From: ZLKRG08 sp964565165
Lineage (GTDB): Bacteria; Actinomycetota; Actinomycetes; Nanopelagicales; Nanopelagicaceae
DNA: 12,338 nt
Direction: 5' to 3'
NCBI GenBank assembly: GCA_964565165.1
Contig: CAZMDJ010000033.1
Location: forward strand, 1 to 12,338
Made by a program: the position numbers and the translations under genes. Of this stretch, positions 1-6,075 are shown piece by piece; the stretch's first letter is position 1, and each line of letters starts with the position of its first letter. Under the pieces are notes generated by a model. That model did no database searches and was not told the DNA's origin. It saw nothing but the letters and a program-made list of their open reading frames with translations.

Positions 1-137
1 TCTTGCTCGAACCAACTCGTGCAAATATGGAACGTAAAATGCCATTCGCCGGAAAGCACCCTTCACCAAAGATTGTGGCAGCAACTCTTGGTAATGATGC
101 TGGCTTAGTTGGCGTTGCAGATTTAGCTCGCAGTTAA
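1..137 (+). CDS. ROK-family sugar kinase (glucokinase-like), C-terminal end only
   Basis: Partial gene entering from the left edge, read in the frame whose first full codon is at base 3 and ending at TAA 135-137. The 44 visible residues end in TLGNDAGLVGVADLAR-S. This closely resembles the tail of actinobacterial ROK glucokinases, which typically finish with LGN(D/E)AGLVGAADLAR. These cytosolic enzymes phosphorylate glucose with ATP or polyphosphate. The ATP-binding, ExGH and zinc-binding parts lie outside the window, so substrate and phosphate donor cannot be judged. A 34-nt gap separates it from the acyltransferase, which appears to have its own promoter. The family assignment is sound; glucokinase rather than another ROK kinase is inferred from the actinobacterial resemblance. 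Confidence 0.8.
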   Translation, partial: LLEPTRANMERKMPFAGKHPSPKIVAATLGNDAGLVGVADLARS

Positions 138-158
138 TTGCAAATACCTCGAGAGTGG

Positions 159-164
159 CATACT
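159..164 (+). promoter_or_regulatory. Probable -10 element for a leaderless acyltransferase mRNA
   Basis: CATACT lies 7 nt upstream of the GTG at 172 and resembles the TATACT/TAnnnT -10 hexamer with its first base changed. No SD sequence stands at a usable distance from the GTG. The same spacing recurs at six other starts in this window, which raises the probability. It is the weakest match of the set. Confidence 0.45.
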
Positions 165-171
165 TACGCAC

Positions 172-870
172 GTGGCTGAGATACCAACAAAGATTCCTTA
201 CGGAACTCTTCGCGCGCTGCTGACCCCAGTTCTTCTTCTGGCATTCCGCCCGAAGATCAAAGGTTTACGCCATGTGCCTGCGACAGGTCCATGTATCTTG
301 GCAAGTAATCACTTATCTTTTAGCGATTCCGTATTTATGCCGCTGGTAGTTCCGCGCAAAGTTACCTATTTAGCTAAAGCGGAATATTTCAATTCACCTG
401 GCATCAAAGGTTTTATTCAAAAGTTAACTTTTATTGCACTTGGACAAGTTCCAGTTGATAGAAGTGGTGGTCGCCGCTCAGAAGCTGCGCTTCTTACAGG
501 TTTAAAGATATTGGCTCAAGGTGATTGCTTAGGAATTTATCCTGAAGGAACTCGTTCTCCTGATGGTCGTTTATATAAAGGTCGCACCGGTATCGCACGT
601 TTAGCAATGGAATCAGGTGCGCCTGTAATTCCAGTTGCGATGTTTAATACACACGAAATTCAACCAACCGGAAAGCTACTTCCGAAAGTTAAGCGCGTGA
701 AGATGCAATTTGGCGAACCAATGTATTTCTCTGGAGATTCAAGCGACATGAACACACTTCGCGATGTAACAGATGAAATCATGCGCAAGATTCAGAGCAT
801 GTCTGGCCAAGAATATGTAGATATCTACGCGACAAAGCGTAAATCTGAAATCGCGAGCAAAGAAGATTAA
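172..870 (+). CDS. 1-acyl-sn-glycerol-3-phosphate acyltransferase (PlsC/LPLAT family)
   Basis: This 232-residue protein transfers a fatty acyl group to lysophosphatidic acid or a related lysophospholipid, giving phosphatidic acid at the cytoplasmic membrane face. The family signature is complete. Motif I, NHLSFSD, has the catalytic H47-x4-D52 pair; VPVDRSGGRR (about 93-102) matches motif II; YPEGTRS (123-129) is motif III, which binds the glycerol phosphate; VIPVAMF (about 151-157) is motif IV. A hydrophobic stretch at about 12-25 probably anchors it to the membrane. Length is normal for bacterial PlsC. The GTG start is chosen because a -10-like hexamer lies 7 nt upstream and there is no SD. 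It converges on the nuclease-like gene, their stop codons overlapping in a shared TTAA. Other acyl acceptors are possible. Confidence 0.92.
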   Translation: MAEIPTKIPYGTLRALLTPVLLLAFRPKIKGLRHVPATGPCILASNHLSFSDSVFMPLVVPRKVTYLAKAEYFNSPGIKGFIQKLTFIALGQVPVDRSGGRRSEAALLTGLKILAQGDCLGIYPEGTRSPDGRLYKGRTGIARLAMESGAPVIPVAMFNTHEIQPTGKLLPKVKRVKMQFGEPMYFSGDSSDMNTLRDVTDEIMRKIQSMSGQEYVDIYATKRKSEIASKED

Positions 871-1529
871 CCAAGCGCGTTACGTGCGTTTAAGAATTTA
901 CAAGTAGGGCAATCAACACCGCTATTAGGGATATCGCCTTCAAGCATCGTAATTAAATCTTCAACAAGTGCATTGAATCGAATGGTATCGCGGGGAACCG
1001 GCACATACTTCTGGCGGACCTTGAATCCATCAGCTTCAGCGTGATCAGGGTTCCAAACCAGAAGTCCCATCGAATCAACTGGCTGACCTTTACCAACTGC
1101 AGGGTTCTCTAATGAATATGCATAAGCTTCTAGCTGAGGTGCGTAATGCGCGGCGTTGTCGCGATCTGAATCGCTAACTTTGCAATCGATAATCGCAAGT
1201 GAACCATCGCTATTTTCACCGAGCACGTCGTACTTGCCATAAAAGCGCCAACGAGTCTCTTCGCCGTTAATTTTAATTTTGGAGCTATTTATAAATTGCC
1301 CCCATTTGGTGATCTTTCCATCGCCAAGAGATGGGTCAATATCGCGCAAAGTTGCGCCTTGAAAGAGTTTTTCCTGAATATCTGCAAGGGTTGATACGAG
1401 CGGCATGGTTAGCGGCGCTTGCACTTTAAACCAGTAGAAAATCCATAAACAACGTCGACAAGTTGAAAGACCAAAAGTTAAATCTGATGGTCGAATTGTT
1501 GAACGAGTTGGGGTAGCTGGTTTAATCAC
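867..1529 (-). CDS. PD-(D/E)XK nuclease-superfamily protein with four cysteines (Cas4/RecB-like)
   Basis: A 220-residue protein showing the core of the Cas4/AddB/RecB-type PD-(D/E)XK fold: G98-K-Y-D101, then I-I-D115-C-K117 as the D-x-K catalytic pair, then PQ132-LEAY136, the QxxxY motif typical of this branch. Near the N-terminus RPSDL and C24-R-R-C27 lead into an aromatic helix; near the C-terminus lies C207-P-T-C210. In Cas4 and AddB, cysteines flanking the core in this way hold a 4Fe-4S cluster, so a cluster or zinc site is inferred. Likely activity is exonuclease or DNA-end processing, but the family also has members of unknown role. It starts with GTG overlapping the TGA of the upstream LysE gene (GTGA), so it is probably translated by coupling. 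No cas genes or CRISPR repeats are near, so this is not evidence of a CRISPR system. Confidence 0.75.
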   Translation of the reverse strand: MIKPATPTRSTIRPSDLTFGLSTCRRCLWIFYWFKVQAPLTMPLVSTLADIQEKLFQGATLRDIDPSLGDGKITKWGQFINSSKIKINGEETRWRFYGKYDVLGENSDGSLAIIDCKVSDSDRDNAAHYAPQLEAYAYSLENPAVGKGQPVDSMGLLVWNPDHAEADGFKVRQKYVPVPRDTIRFNALVEDLITMLEGDIPNSGVDCPTCKFLNARNALG

Positions 1530-2170
1530 GTTGCCATCACCGCCTGCACGATAATTAAAATACCCAAGAAGATCATTACGCTTCCGCCGCCTGCGCGAAG
1601 TTTCTCAAGACGTCCGCGATCTGAAGATAACCATTCACGTGCTTGCCCTGCAAGAAGTCCCCACATGCCATCGCTTAAAAGCGCGATGATGCAGAAAACT
1701 AAACCTAAGAACCAGAGTTGCCAAGTTACATGCCCACGATCACGATCGATAAATTGTGGGCAGACAGCTGCGTAGAAAACAATTGCCTTTGGATTTAAAA
1801 CACCGACAACAAAACCTTCACGCCAAGTGCGTAGAACTGATGGTTGACCAACAGAGGTATCGGTCATGTCTTCTGCATGTTCGGTACGTTTACGAATCGC
1901 ATCGATACCTAAATACATTAAATAAAGTCCGCCGCCCCATTGGACCGCGTTATAAGCAAGCTCACTGCGCTGAAGGATTGGACCAACCCCAAGCGCAGTG
2001 AGCGTTGCTAATACAAACGAACCACTTACATTTCCCGCCGCAGTTGCTACTGCAATCTTCTTACCCCAAGAGATAGCACGTGCCACGATAAATAGCACGG
2101 ATGGCCCTGGAGCCAAGATGATCAAGTAAGCAGCAATTGCATATTCAAAGAGTCGCGACGGGATAACCAT
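1526..2170 (-). CDS. LysE/RhtB-family amino-acid exporter
   Basis: A 214-residue integral membrane protein of the LysE/RhtB superfamily, which exports amino acids or their analogues with the proton gradient. Diagnostic features are the N-terminal helix followed by LAPGPSVLFIVARAISWGKK (about 19-38), the AAGNVSG turn, a hydrophilic loop at about 92-112, and GVLNPKAIVFYAA in the middle helix. Hydrophobic segments suggest about six helices, and the length is usual for the family. The substrate cannot be read from sequence. The ATG has no SD but has TAAACT exactly 6 nt upstream, so the gene is probably transcribed leaderless from a promoter overlapping the stop codon of the uracil permease. Its TGA overlaps the GTG of the nuclease-like gene, making a two-gene unit without an obvious functional link. 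Confidence 0.9.
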   Translation of the reverse strand: MVIPSRLFEYAIAAYLIILAPGPSVLFIVARAISWGKKIAVATAAGNVSGSFVLATLTALGVGPILQRSELAYNAVQWGGGLYLMYLGIDAIRKRTEHAEDMTDTSVGQPSVLRTWREGFVVGVLNPKAIVFYAAVCPQFIDRDRGHVTWQLWFLGLVFCIIALLSDGMWGLLAGQAREWLSSDRGRLEKLRAGGGSVMIFLGILIIVQAVMAT

Positions 2171-2176
2171 GCAAGT

Positions 2177-2182
2177 AGTTTA
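2177..2182 (-). promoter_or_regulatory. -10 element of a leaderless LysE-family mRNA, overlapping the uraA stop codon
   Basis: On the minus strand TAAACT is followed by six bases and then ATG at 2170. Its first three bases are also the TAA stop of the uracil permease gene. This is an exact TAnnnT-N6-start arrangement. Confidence 0.65.
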
Positions 2183-3436
2183 GCCGCGCGACTTACGTAA
2201 CGCGTTAAGAATTAGTGTTCCAAGAACTGCAACAAGAGTTGCATTGATGATTCCACTAAATGTGTACTTGCCAACACTCCATGCCATATCTGAGATACCA
2301 ATAATTAGCGCAGAAGCTGCAACTAATAGATTGATTGGTTCAGCAAAATCAACCTTTGCATCGATCCAGATACGTGCACCAAGGATGCCGATCATGCCAA
2401 ATAACGCGGTTCCTGCGCCGCCAAGTGCACCAACTGGAGTTGCACTAAGAAGTGCGCCGAATTTTGGAACAAGGCCAAGCACAATCGCGCCAAGACCTGC
2501 GATCCAATATGCAGCTGTTGAGTAGACGCGAGTAGCAGCCATTACACCGATGTTCTCAGCATAAGTAGTTGTGCCTGAACCGCCACCGAAGCCAGCAACA
2601 GTTGTTGCAAGACCATCTGCAAGTAGCGCATCGCCCATTGCATCATCAAGGTTCTTGCCAGTCATTGTTGCAACAGCTTTAACGTGTCCAACGTTTTCTG
2701 CAATTAGCACAAGTACAACTGGAAGGAAGAGCACGATTGCGCTGCCAGAGAATGTAGGTGAAGTGAAATCAGGAAGTGCGAACCACTTAGCTGCTTTAAC
2801 TCCAGCAAAATCTACTTCGCCGCGGAAAGCTGCAAATGCATAACCGATAACAATTCCAAGGAAGATACTGATGCGCGCCATAAAACCTTTTGAAAGCGCT
2901 GCGATAAGTGCGATTGATGCCAAAGTTACGATTGCAACAACAGGTCCCTTTGAGAAGTTACCTTTTGCAGCTCCTGCAAGGTTTAGACCAATCACCATCA
3001 CGATTGTGCCTGTTACAACGGGAGGTAGAAGTAAATTGATCCAGCCTGTTCCAGCTGCTTTAACAATCAAACCAACAAGAGCAAGAATTACACCAGTTAC
3101 AACTACGCCACCAAGTGCTGCGCCGAAGTTTTTATCTGCGCCCATTGCTCCTGCAATTGGTGCGAGGAATGCAAATGAAGAACCTAAATAACTTGGGACG
3201 CGATTCTTTGTTACAAGTAGGAAGATAAATGTTCCGATACCTGAGAAGAACAAAGTTGTGGTCGGAGGAAATCCAGTAATAATCGGAACTAAGAATGTTG
3301 CGCCGAACATTGCGGCGATATGTTGTAGACCAACGCCTACGGTGCGTGGCCAAGTTAGGCGTTCATCGGTTGAGACAACCTCACCAGATGAGATCGACTT
3401 TCCGTCGCCGTGAAGCTTCCAGCTAAGAAGAGACAT
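2180..3436 (-). CDS. uraA: NCS2-family uracil permease (UraA-like)
   Basis: A 418-residue membrane symporter importing uracil with protons, for pyrimidine salvage. Family landmarks in order: GLQHIAAMFGATFLVP (about 36-51); PSYLGSSFAF (81-90); PPVVTGTIVMVIGL (138-151); IAENVGHV with E247; GFGGGSGTTTYAENIGVMA with E294. The last two match the pair of glutamates that coordinate uracil in E. coli UraA (AEHIGH and GENIGVMA contexts), which favours uracil over xanthine or urate. Hydrophobic segments are consistent with the 14-helix UraA fold. Translation starts at ATG 3436 behind a good SD, GAAAGGA, unlike the leaderless genes nearby. That SD lies in a predicted hairpin, and a short ORF precedes it, suggesting post-transcriptional control. 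It diverges from padR across a 178-bp region. Confidence 0.9.
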   Translation of the reverse strand: MSLLSWKLHGDGKSISSGEVVSTDERLTWPRTVGVGLQHIAAMFGATFLVPIITGFPPTTTLFFSGIGTFIFLLVTKNRVPSYLGSSFAFLAPIAGAMGADKNFGAALGGVVVTGVILALVGLIVKAAGTGWINLLLPPVVTGTIVMVIGLNLAGAAKGNFSKGPVVAIVTLASIALIAALSKGFMARISIFLGIVIGYAFAAFRGEVDFAGVKAAKWFALPDFTSPTFSGSAIVLFLPVVLVLIAENVGHVKAVATMTGKNLDDAMGDALLADGLATTVAGFGGGSGTTTYAENIGVMAATRVYSTAAYWIAGLGAIVLGLVPKFGALLSATPVGALGGAGTALFGMIGILGARIWIDAKVDFAEPINLLVAASALIIGISDMAWSVGKYTFSGIINATLVAVLGTLILNALRKSRG

Positions 3437-3440
3437 ATAT

Positions 3441-3481
3441 GTCCTTTCAAGTATGTGGGGATACGAGGGGCGGGGAAGGAC
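3441..3481 (-). promoter_or_regulatory. Predicted SD-sequestering hairpin in the uraA leader
   Basis: In the minus-strand transcript GUCCUU (3481-3476) is exactly complementary to AAGGAC (3446-3441), which contains the uraA SD. Inside the loop a second small helix is possible, GUAU (3464-3461) with AUAC (3454-3451). Forming the outer helix would hide the ribosome binding site. No known riboswitch class is recognised. The helix is short, so this is a hypothesis about translational control. Confidence 0.35.
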
Positions 3482-3522
3482 GGCTCAAGGTTAGGCGCGG
3501 TGGGCAGGCTCACAGGGGCTCA
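3482..3522 (-). repeat. Three TGAGCC copies in the uraA leader
   Basis: The hexamer GGCTCA on the plus strand (TGAGCC in the transcript) occurs at 3482-3487, 3507-3512 and 3517-3522. The segment is clearly richer in G+C than the AT-rich operator region beside it. The copies are direct repeats inside and just after the putative uORF. They could be a protein or RNA pairing site, or chance in a GC-rich stretch. Confidence 0.35.
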
Positions 3523-3550
3523 ACACGCCTGAAAGTGGTATTTCTGGCAT
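3491..3550 (-). CDS. Possible 19-residue leader ORF upstream of uraA
   Basis: An ATG at 3550 opens a 19-codon frame ending at TAA 3493-3491, 54 nt before the uraA start. Its product would be MPEIPLSGVLSPCEPAHRA. There is no SD, but TAAACC (3562-3557) lies exactly 6 nt upstream, one base off the TAnnnT hexamer found at the leaderless starts here. The uraA transcript may therefore begin at this ATG, and translation of the short frame could influence the SD-masking hairpin downstream. Nothing in the peptide is recognisable, and short frames arise by chance, so confidence is low. Confidence 0.3.
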   Translation of the reverse strand: MPEIPLSGVLSPCEPAHRA

Positions 3551-3602
3551 ATATCGGGTTTAATTCCGTATCGATATATCGAATCGATATATACAACGAT
3601 AC
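3549..3602. promoter_or_regulatory. Clustered palindromic operator, probably bound by the PadR regulator
   Basis: The octamer ATATATCG, or its reverse complement, recurs at 3549-3556, inside the perfect 12-bp palindrome TCGATATATCGA (3571-3582), and again within TCGATATAT (3584-3592). An outer inverted pair GTATCG (3568-3573) and CGATAC (3597-3602) encloses the last two. The cluster ends 12 bp before the padR ATG and covers the region where the padR promoter must lie; its far copy abuts the putative uraA transcript start. PadR proteins usually autoregulate through such AT-rich dyads. Assignment to this PadR is inferred from position. Confidence 0.6.
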
Positions 3603-3614
3603 ATAGGAGCGTAA

Positions 3615-4142
3615 ATGCGAAGCCGTGCTGAGACCCTGGAGTTCACCCTCCTTGGCCTACTTAGCCAATCTCCGCTCCATGGTTATGAGATTCGTAAGCG
3701 CCTCTCTGCGATCTACGGTCCATTCCGCGCTCTCTCATTTTCAGTTCTTTATCCGCAGCTTCGCCGCATGCTTGAAGCTGGGTTAATTGCAGAGCGCGTA
3801 GATGAGAGCACGCGTCGCTCACGCATTATCTATTCAATTACCAAAGCTGGCGAAAAAAAGTTCGCAAAGCTAACTGATCTCGTTAACCCAGAATCTTGGG
3901 AAGACGATGGCTTCGAAGCGCGCTTTGCATTCTTTGGCGCAACTTCAACAAATAGCCGATTAAGAATTCTTGAGGGACGCCACCGTCGCCTTAAGGAGAA
4001 GGCCGAATTACTTCGCGGTGAATTAGACCGCGATGGAATGGGGCTAGATAAATATCTAGAAGAGTGGCGTCGTCACTCTCTGGAATCAGCCGAACGAGAG
4101 ATCGCTTGGTTGGAAGAGTTGATTCAAACTGAGAGTAAATAA
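3615..4142 (+). CDS. PadR-family transcriptional regulator
   Basis: A 175-residue DNA-binding protein with an N-terminal winged helix-turn-helix: EFTLLGLLSQSPLHGYEI (9-26), the recognition-helix region SVLYPQLRRMLEAGLI (43-58), and the wing ending in IIYSITKAGE (71-80). The C-terminal half, about 115-173, is charged and helical, as in the dimerising coiled coil of PadR proteins with a Vir_act_alpha_C-type tail. The ATG follows AGGAG at good spacing. It lies 21 nt upstream of ino1 on the same strand. A PadR gene beside inositol-phosphate synthase is also seen in mycobacteria (Rv0047c and Rv0046c), so control of inositol synthesis is plausible. The upstream palindromes suggest autorepression. 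The effector is unknown. Confidence 0.9.
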   Translation: MRSRAETLEFTLLGLLSQSPLHGYEIRKRLSAIYGPFRALSFSVLYPQLRRMLEAGLIAERVDESTRRSRIIYSITKAGEKKFAKLTDLVNPESWEDDGFEARFAFFGATSTNSRLRILEGRHRRLKEKAELLRGELDRDGMGLDKYLEEWRRHSLESAEREIAWLEELIQTESK

Positions 4143-4163
4143 GTAACTAGGTAAAGGAAGACA

Positions 4164-5261
4164 ATGACAATCCAAACAGGTGCTGGCGATATCCGCGTAG
4201 CAATCGTTGGCGTTGGTAACTGTGCCAACTCATTAGTACAGGGCGTTGAGTATTACAAAGACGCAAAGGTAGACAAGGAGATACCAGGTATTATGCACGC
4301 TGTTGTTGGTGGCTACCACATCAATAACGTTAAGTTCGTTGCAGCTTACGATGTTGATGCAAAGAAGGTCGGTTTAGATCTTGCTGATGCAATCTGGGCA
4401 TCTGAGAACAACACAATTAAATTTGCTAATGTTGCAAAGACCGGTGTAACCGTTGAACGCGGTACCACACTTGATGGTCTTGGCCGTTATTACAAAGAGA
4501 CAATCGAAGAATCATCTGCTCCAGAGATTGACATTGTTGCATCGCTTAAGGCGCACAAAGTTGATGTTCTAATCTGCTACCTACCTGTAGGTTCAGAAGC
4601 AGCTGCGAAGTTCTATGCACAGTGTGCAATTGATGCAGGTTGTGCATTCGTTAATGCGCTTCCAGTATTTATCGCATCTGATCCAGTATGGGCAAAGAAG
4701 TTCGAAGATGCAGGAATCCCAATCGTTGGCGATGACATCAAGTCTCAGGTAGGCGCGACAATCACTCACCGCATCATGACCAAACTCTTCCAGGATCGTG
4801 GTGTGCACGTAGATCGCACTTATCAGTTAAACGTAGGCGGAAACATGGACTTCAAGAACATGCTTGAACGTGATCGCCTTGAGTCTAAGAAGATTTCAAA
4901 GACAAATTCTGTTACATCTCAGCTTGATTACGATCTTGGTTACAAGAATGTACACATCGGACCATCTGATTACATTCCATGGCTAGATGATCGTAAGTGG
5001 GCTTATGTACGTCTAGAAGGACGCGCATTCGGAGATGTTCCACTAAACCTTGAATACAAGTTAGAAGTTTGGGATTCACCAAACTCAGCTGGTGTAATCA
5101 TTGATGCGCTTCGTTGCGCAAAGCTTGGTTTGGATCGCAAGATTGGTGGAGCGTTGCTTTCACCATCTTCATACTTCATGAAGACCCCACCAACTCAGTA
5201 CACAGATGAAGCAGAGAAGAATAAGACCGAAGATTTCATCAACGGAAAGCTTGATCGCTAA
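4164..5261 (+). CDS. ino1: myo-Inositol-1-phosphate synthase (actinobacterial type)
   Basis: A 365-residue cytosolic NAD-dependent enzyme converting glucose 6-phosphate to 1D-myo-inositol 3-phosphate (also called L-myo-inositol 1-phosphate), the first step toward phosphatidylinositol and mycothiol. Visible features are the Rossmann motif VGVGNCANS (15-23), DDIKSQVGAT (190-199), NVGGNMDFKNM (223-233) and the lysine-rich KKISKTNS segment (242-249) that forms the catalytic pocket. Length is close to the mycobacterial enzyme of about 367 residues and much shorter than eukaryotic forms. The ATG has a strong SD, AAAGGAAG. It is probably cotranscribed with padR 21 nt upstream and stops before a strong hairpin terminator. 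Codon use looks like that of a well-expressed gene. Little doubt about identity. Confidence 0.96.
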   Translation: MTIQTGAGDIRVAIVGVGNCANSLVQGVEYYKDAKVDKEIPGIMHAVVGGYHINNVKFVAAYDVDAKKVGLDLADAIWASENNTIKFANVAKTGVTVERGTTLDGLGRYYKETIEESSAPEIDIVASLKAHKVDVLICYLPVGSEAAAKFYAQCAIDAGCAFVNALPVFIASDPVWAKKFEDAGIPIVGDDIKSQVGATITHRIMTKLFQDRGVHVDRTYQLNVGGNMDFKNMLERDRLESKKISKTNSVTSQLDYDLGYKNVHIGPSDYIPWLDDRKWAYVRLEGRAFGDVPLNLEYKLEVWDSPNSAGVIIDALRCAKLGLDRKIGGALLSPSSYFMKTPPTQYTDEAEKNKTEDFINGKLDR

Positions 5262-5283
5262 TCTCTAGTTACTTTAAAAATTA

Positions 5284-5313
5284 CAAAAGCCCCGACAATA
5301 GTCGGGGCTTTTG
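5284..5313. terminator. Bidirectional intrinsic terminator between ino1 and the facing membrane-protein gene
   Basis: A perfect 13-bp stem, CAAAAGCCCCGAC paired with GTCGGGGCTTTTG, closes on the 4-nt loop AATA. The GC core is flanked by an A-run on one side and a T-run on the other, so it works as a classical intrinsic terminator in both directions. It lies 22 nt after the ino1 stop and 26 nt after the stop of the minus-strand gene. Confidence 0.92.
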
Positions 5314-5339
5314 CCTTATCCCTCACGGAGAGTAGAGGG

Positions 5340-5936
5340 CTAAATCGTCGCGCCTTCATCAGTGCGACGAAGGTGTAGATAGCCTTCGATTCTTACAATA
5401 AACATAAAAATGCCGCCAACAAGTGCAACTCCCGCTGAAAGTTTTGCAATCTGACCAAACTGCCAGAACGCATATGAGAAGCCAAGAAGACCTGTCAATG
5501 TGTTACCCATAAATAGTGATTGGCGTTGTGCTTCCAATTGCGCAACTTCTGCTTTAAGTGCTGCATCAGTTGGATTCGCACGAAGCTGTGCGCTCTTAAC
5601 TAAATATGCGCCAGAAACTTCTTCGTAGACCTTTCCGCCGGCAATACCTTTCATATGTACGCCGATGTAATGATCTGCATATGTCTTCGCCATGTCACCA
5701 GTAGACATCAACTGTCCTGCGTATTTCATCATTGCCTTCTGATCTGCATCAGGTAGCGCCATCATTGAACCGCTATCGGCTTCAGGGAAGTGAACTTTCT
5801 GAACAACAAGTGCATCAGAAACATTCTTATCTGCGAAGTTATATCCGAAATTAAGTAGTCCAGCTACGATGAATAGAAATACTGTTAGACCGGCACCCAT
5901 GATGGTTACGATCTTGTCGAAGGTACGACGTTTCAT
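5340..5936 (-). CDS. Conserved-looking actinobacterial membrane protein of unknown function
   Basis: A 198-residue protein I do not recognise by name. A basic N-terminus (KRR) precedes a transmembrane helix at about 10-30. A soluble segment of about 110 residues follows, then two more helices at about 143-160 and 165-183, and a charged cytoplasmic tail. The soluble part contains KTYADHYIGVHMKGIAGGKVYEEVS (about 84-108), rich in His and Tyr, and an Ala/Gln/Glu-rich helix at about 122-140. By the positive-inside rule that domain would face outside. The ATG has a strong SD, AGGAG. An inverted repeat lies 28 bp upstream, so regulated expression is likely. It faces ino1 across the shared terminator and follows the LuxR-type gene, with a 139-bp gap that argues against simple cotranscription. 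Confidence 0.8.
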   Translation of the reverse strand: MKRRTFDKIVTIMGAGLTVFLFIVAGLLNFGYNFADKNVSDALVVQKVHFPEADSGSMMALPDADQKAMMKYAGQLMSTGDMAKTYADHYIGVHMKGIAGGKVYEEVSGAYLVKSAQLRANPTDAALKAEVAQLEAQRQSLFMGNTLTGLLGFSYAFWQFGQIAKLSAGVALVGGIFMFIVRIEGYLHLRRTDEGATI

Positions 5937-5963
5937 GATTCTCTCCTAAATCATTCTTTAAAT

Positions 5964-5994
5964 CTTCACGTTCACCGTGTGTGAACGGTTGAAG
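5964..5994. promoter_or_regulatory. Long inverted repeat upstream of the membrane-protein gene (operator or leader hairpin)
   Basis: CGTTCAC (5969-5975) and GTGAACG (5981-5987) form a perfect 7-bp inverted repeat around the 5-nt spacer CGTGT. It is extended outward by CTTCA (5964-5968) and TGAAG (5990-5994), with a 2-nt bulge on one side. It lies 28 nt before the gene's ATG at 5936. With no T-run after it, a terminator for the LuxR-type gene is less likely than a repressor or activator site, or a leader hairpin. Confidence 0.5.
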
Positions 5995-6075
5995 TATTTA
6001 CCCGTGGAAGAGTTTTGGTGAGGGGAAAGGCGAGTGCTAACCCACAGAGGATTGTGATTTAGGAGTCAGGTGCGC

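Noticed and set aside
867..1529. Cas4-like nuclease as a sign of a CRISPR-Cas system.
   Set aside because: No spaced direct repeats and no other cas-like gene are present, and the motif pattern is shared by many non-CRISPR RecB/AddB-type proteins.
1756..2001. An 81-codon plus-strand frame opposite the LysE gene.
   Set aside because: Shadow of the LysE coding sequence: Gln/Arg/His-rich, no recognisable domain and no start signal.
2244..3353. Several open frames of 70-106 codons opposite or within the uracil permease gene.
   Set aside because: They are low-complexity shadows rich in Ala, Pro, Ser and Thr, or in Arg, produced by the codon use of the real gene, without SD or leaderless signals or known motifs.
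3437..3550. A known pyrimidine riboswitch or PyrR attenuator before uraA.
   Set aside because: I could not match the PyrR-binding loop, a terminator/antiterminator pair or any riboswitch core I know; only a short SD-pairing hairpin and repeats are visible.
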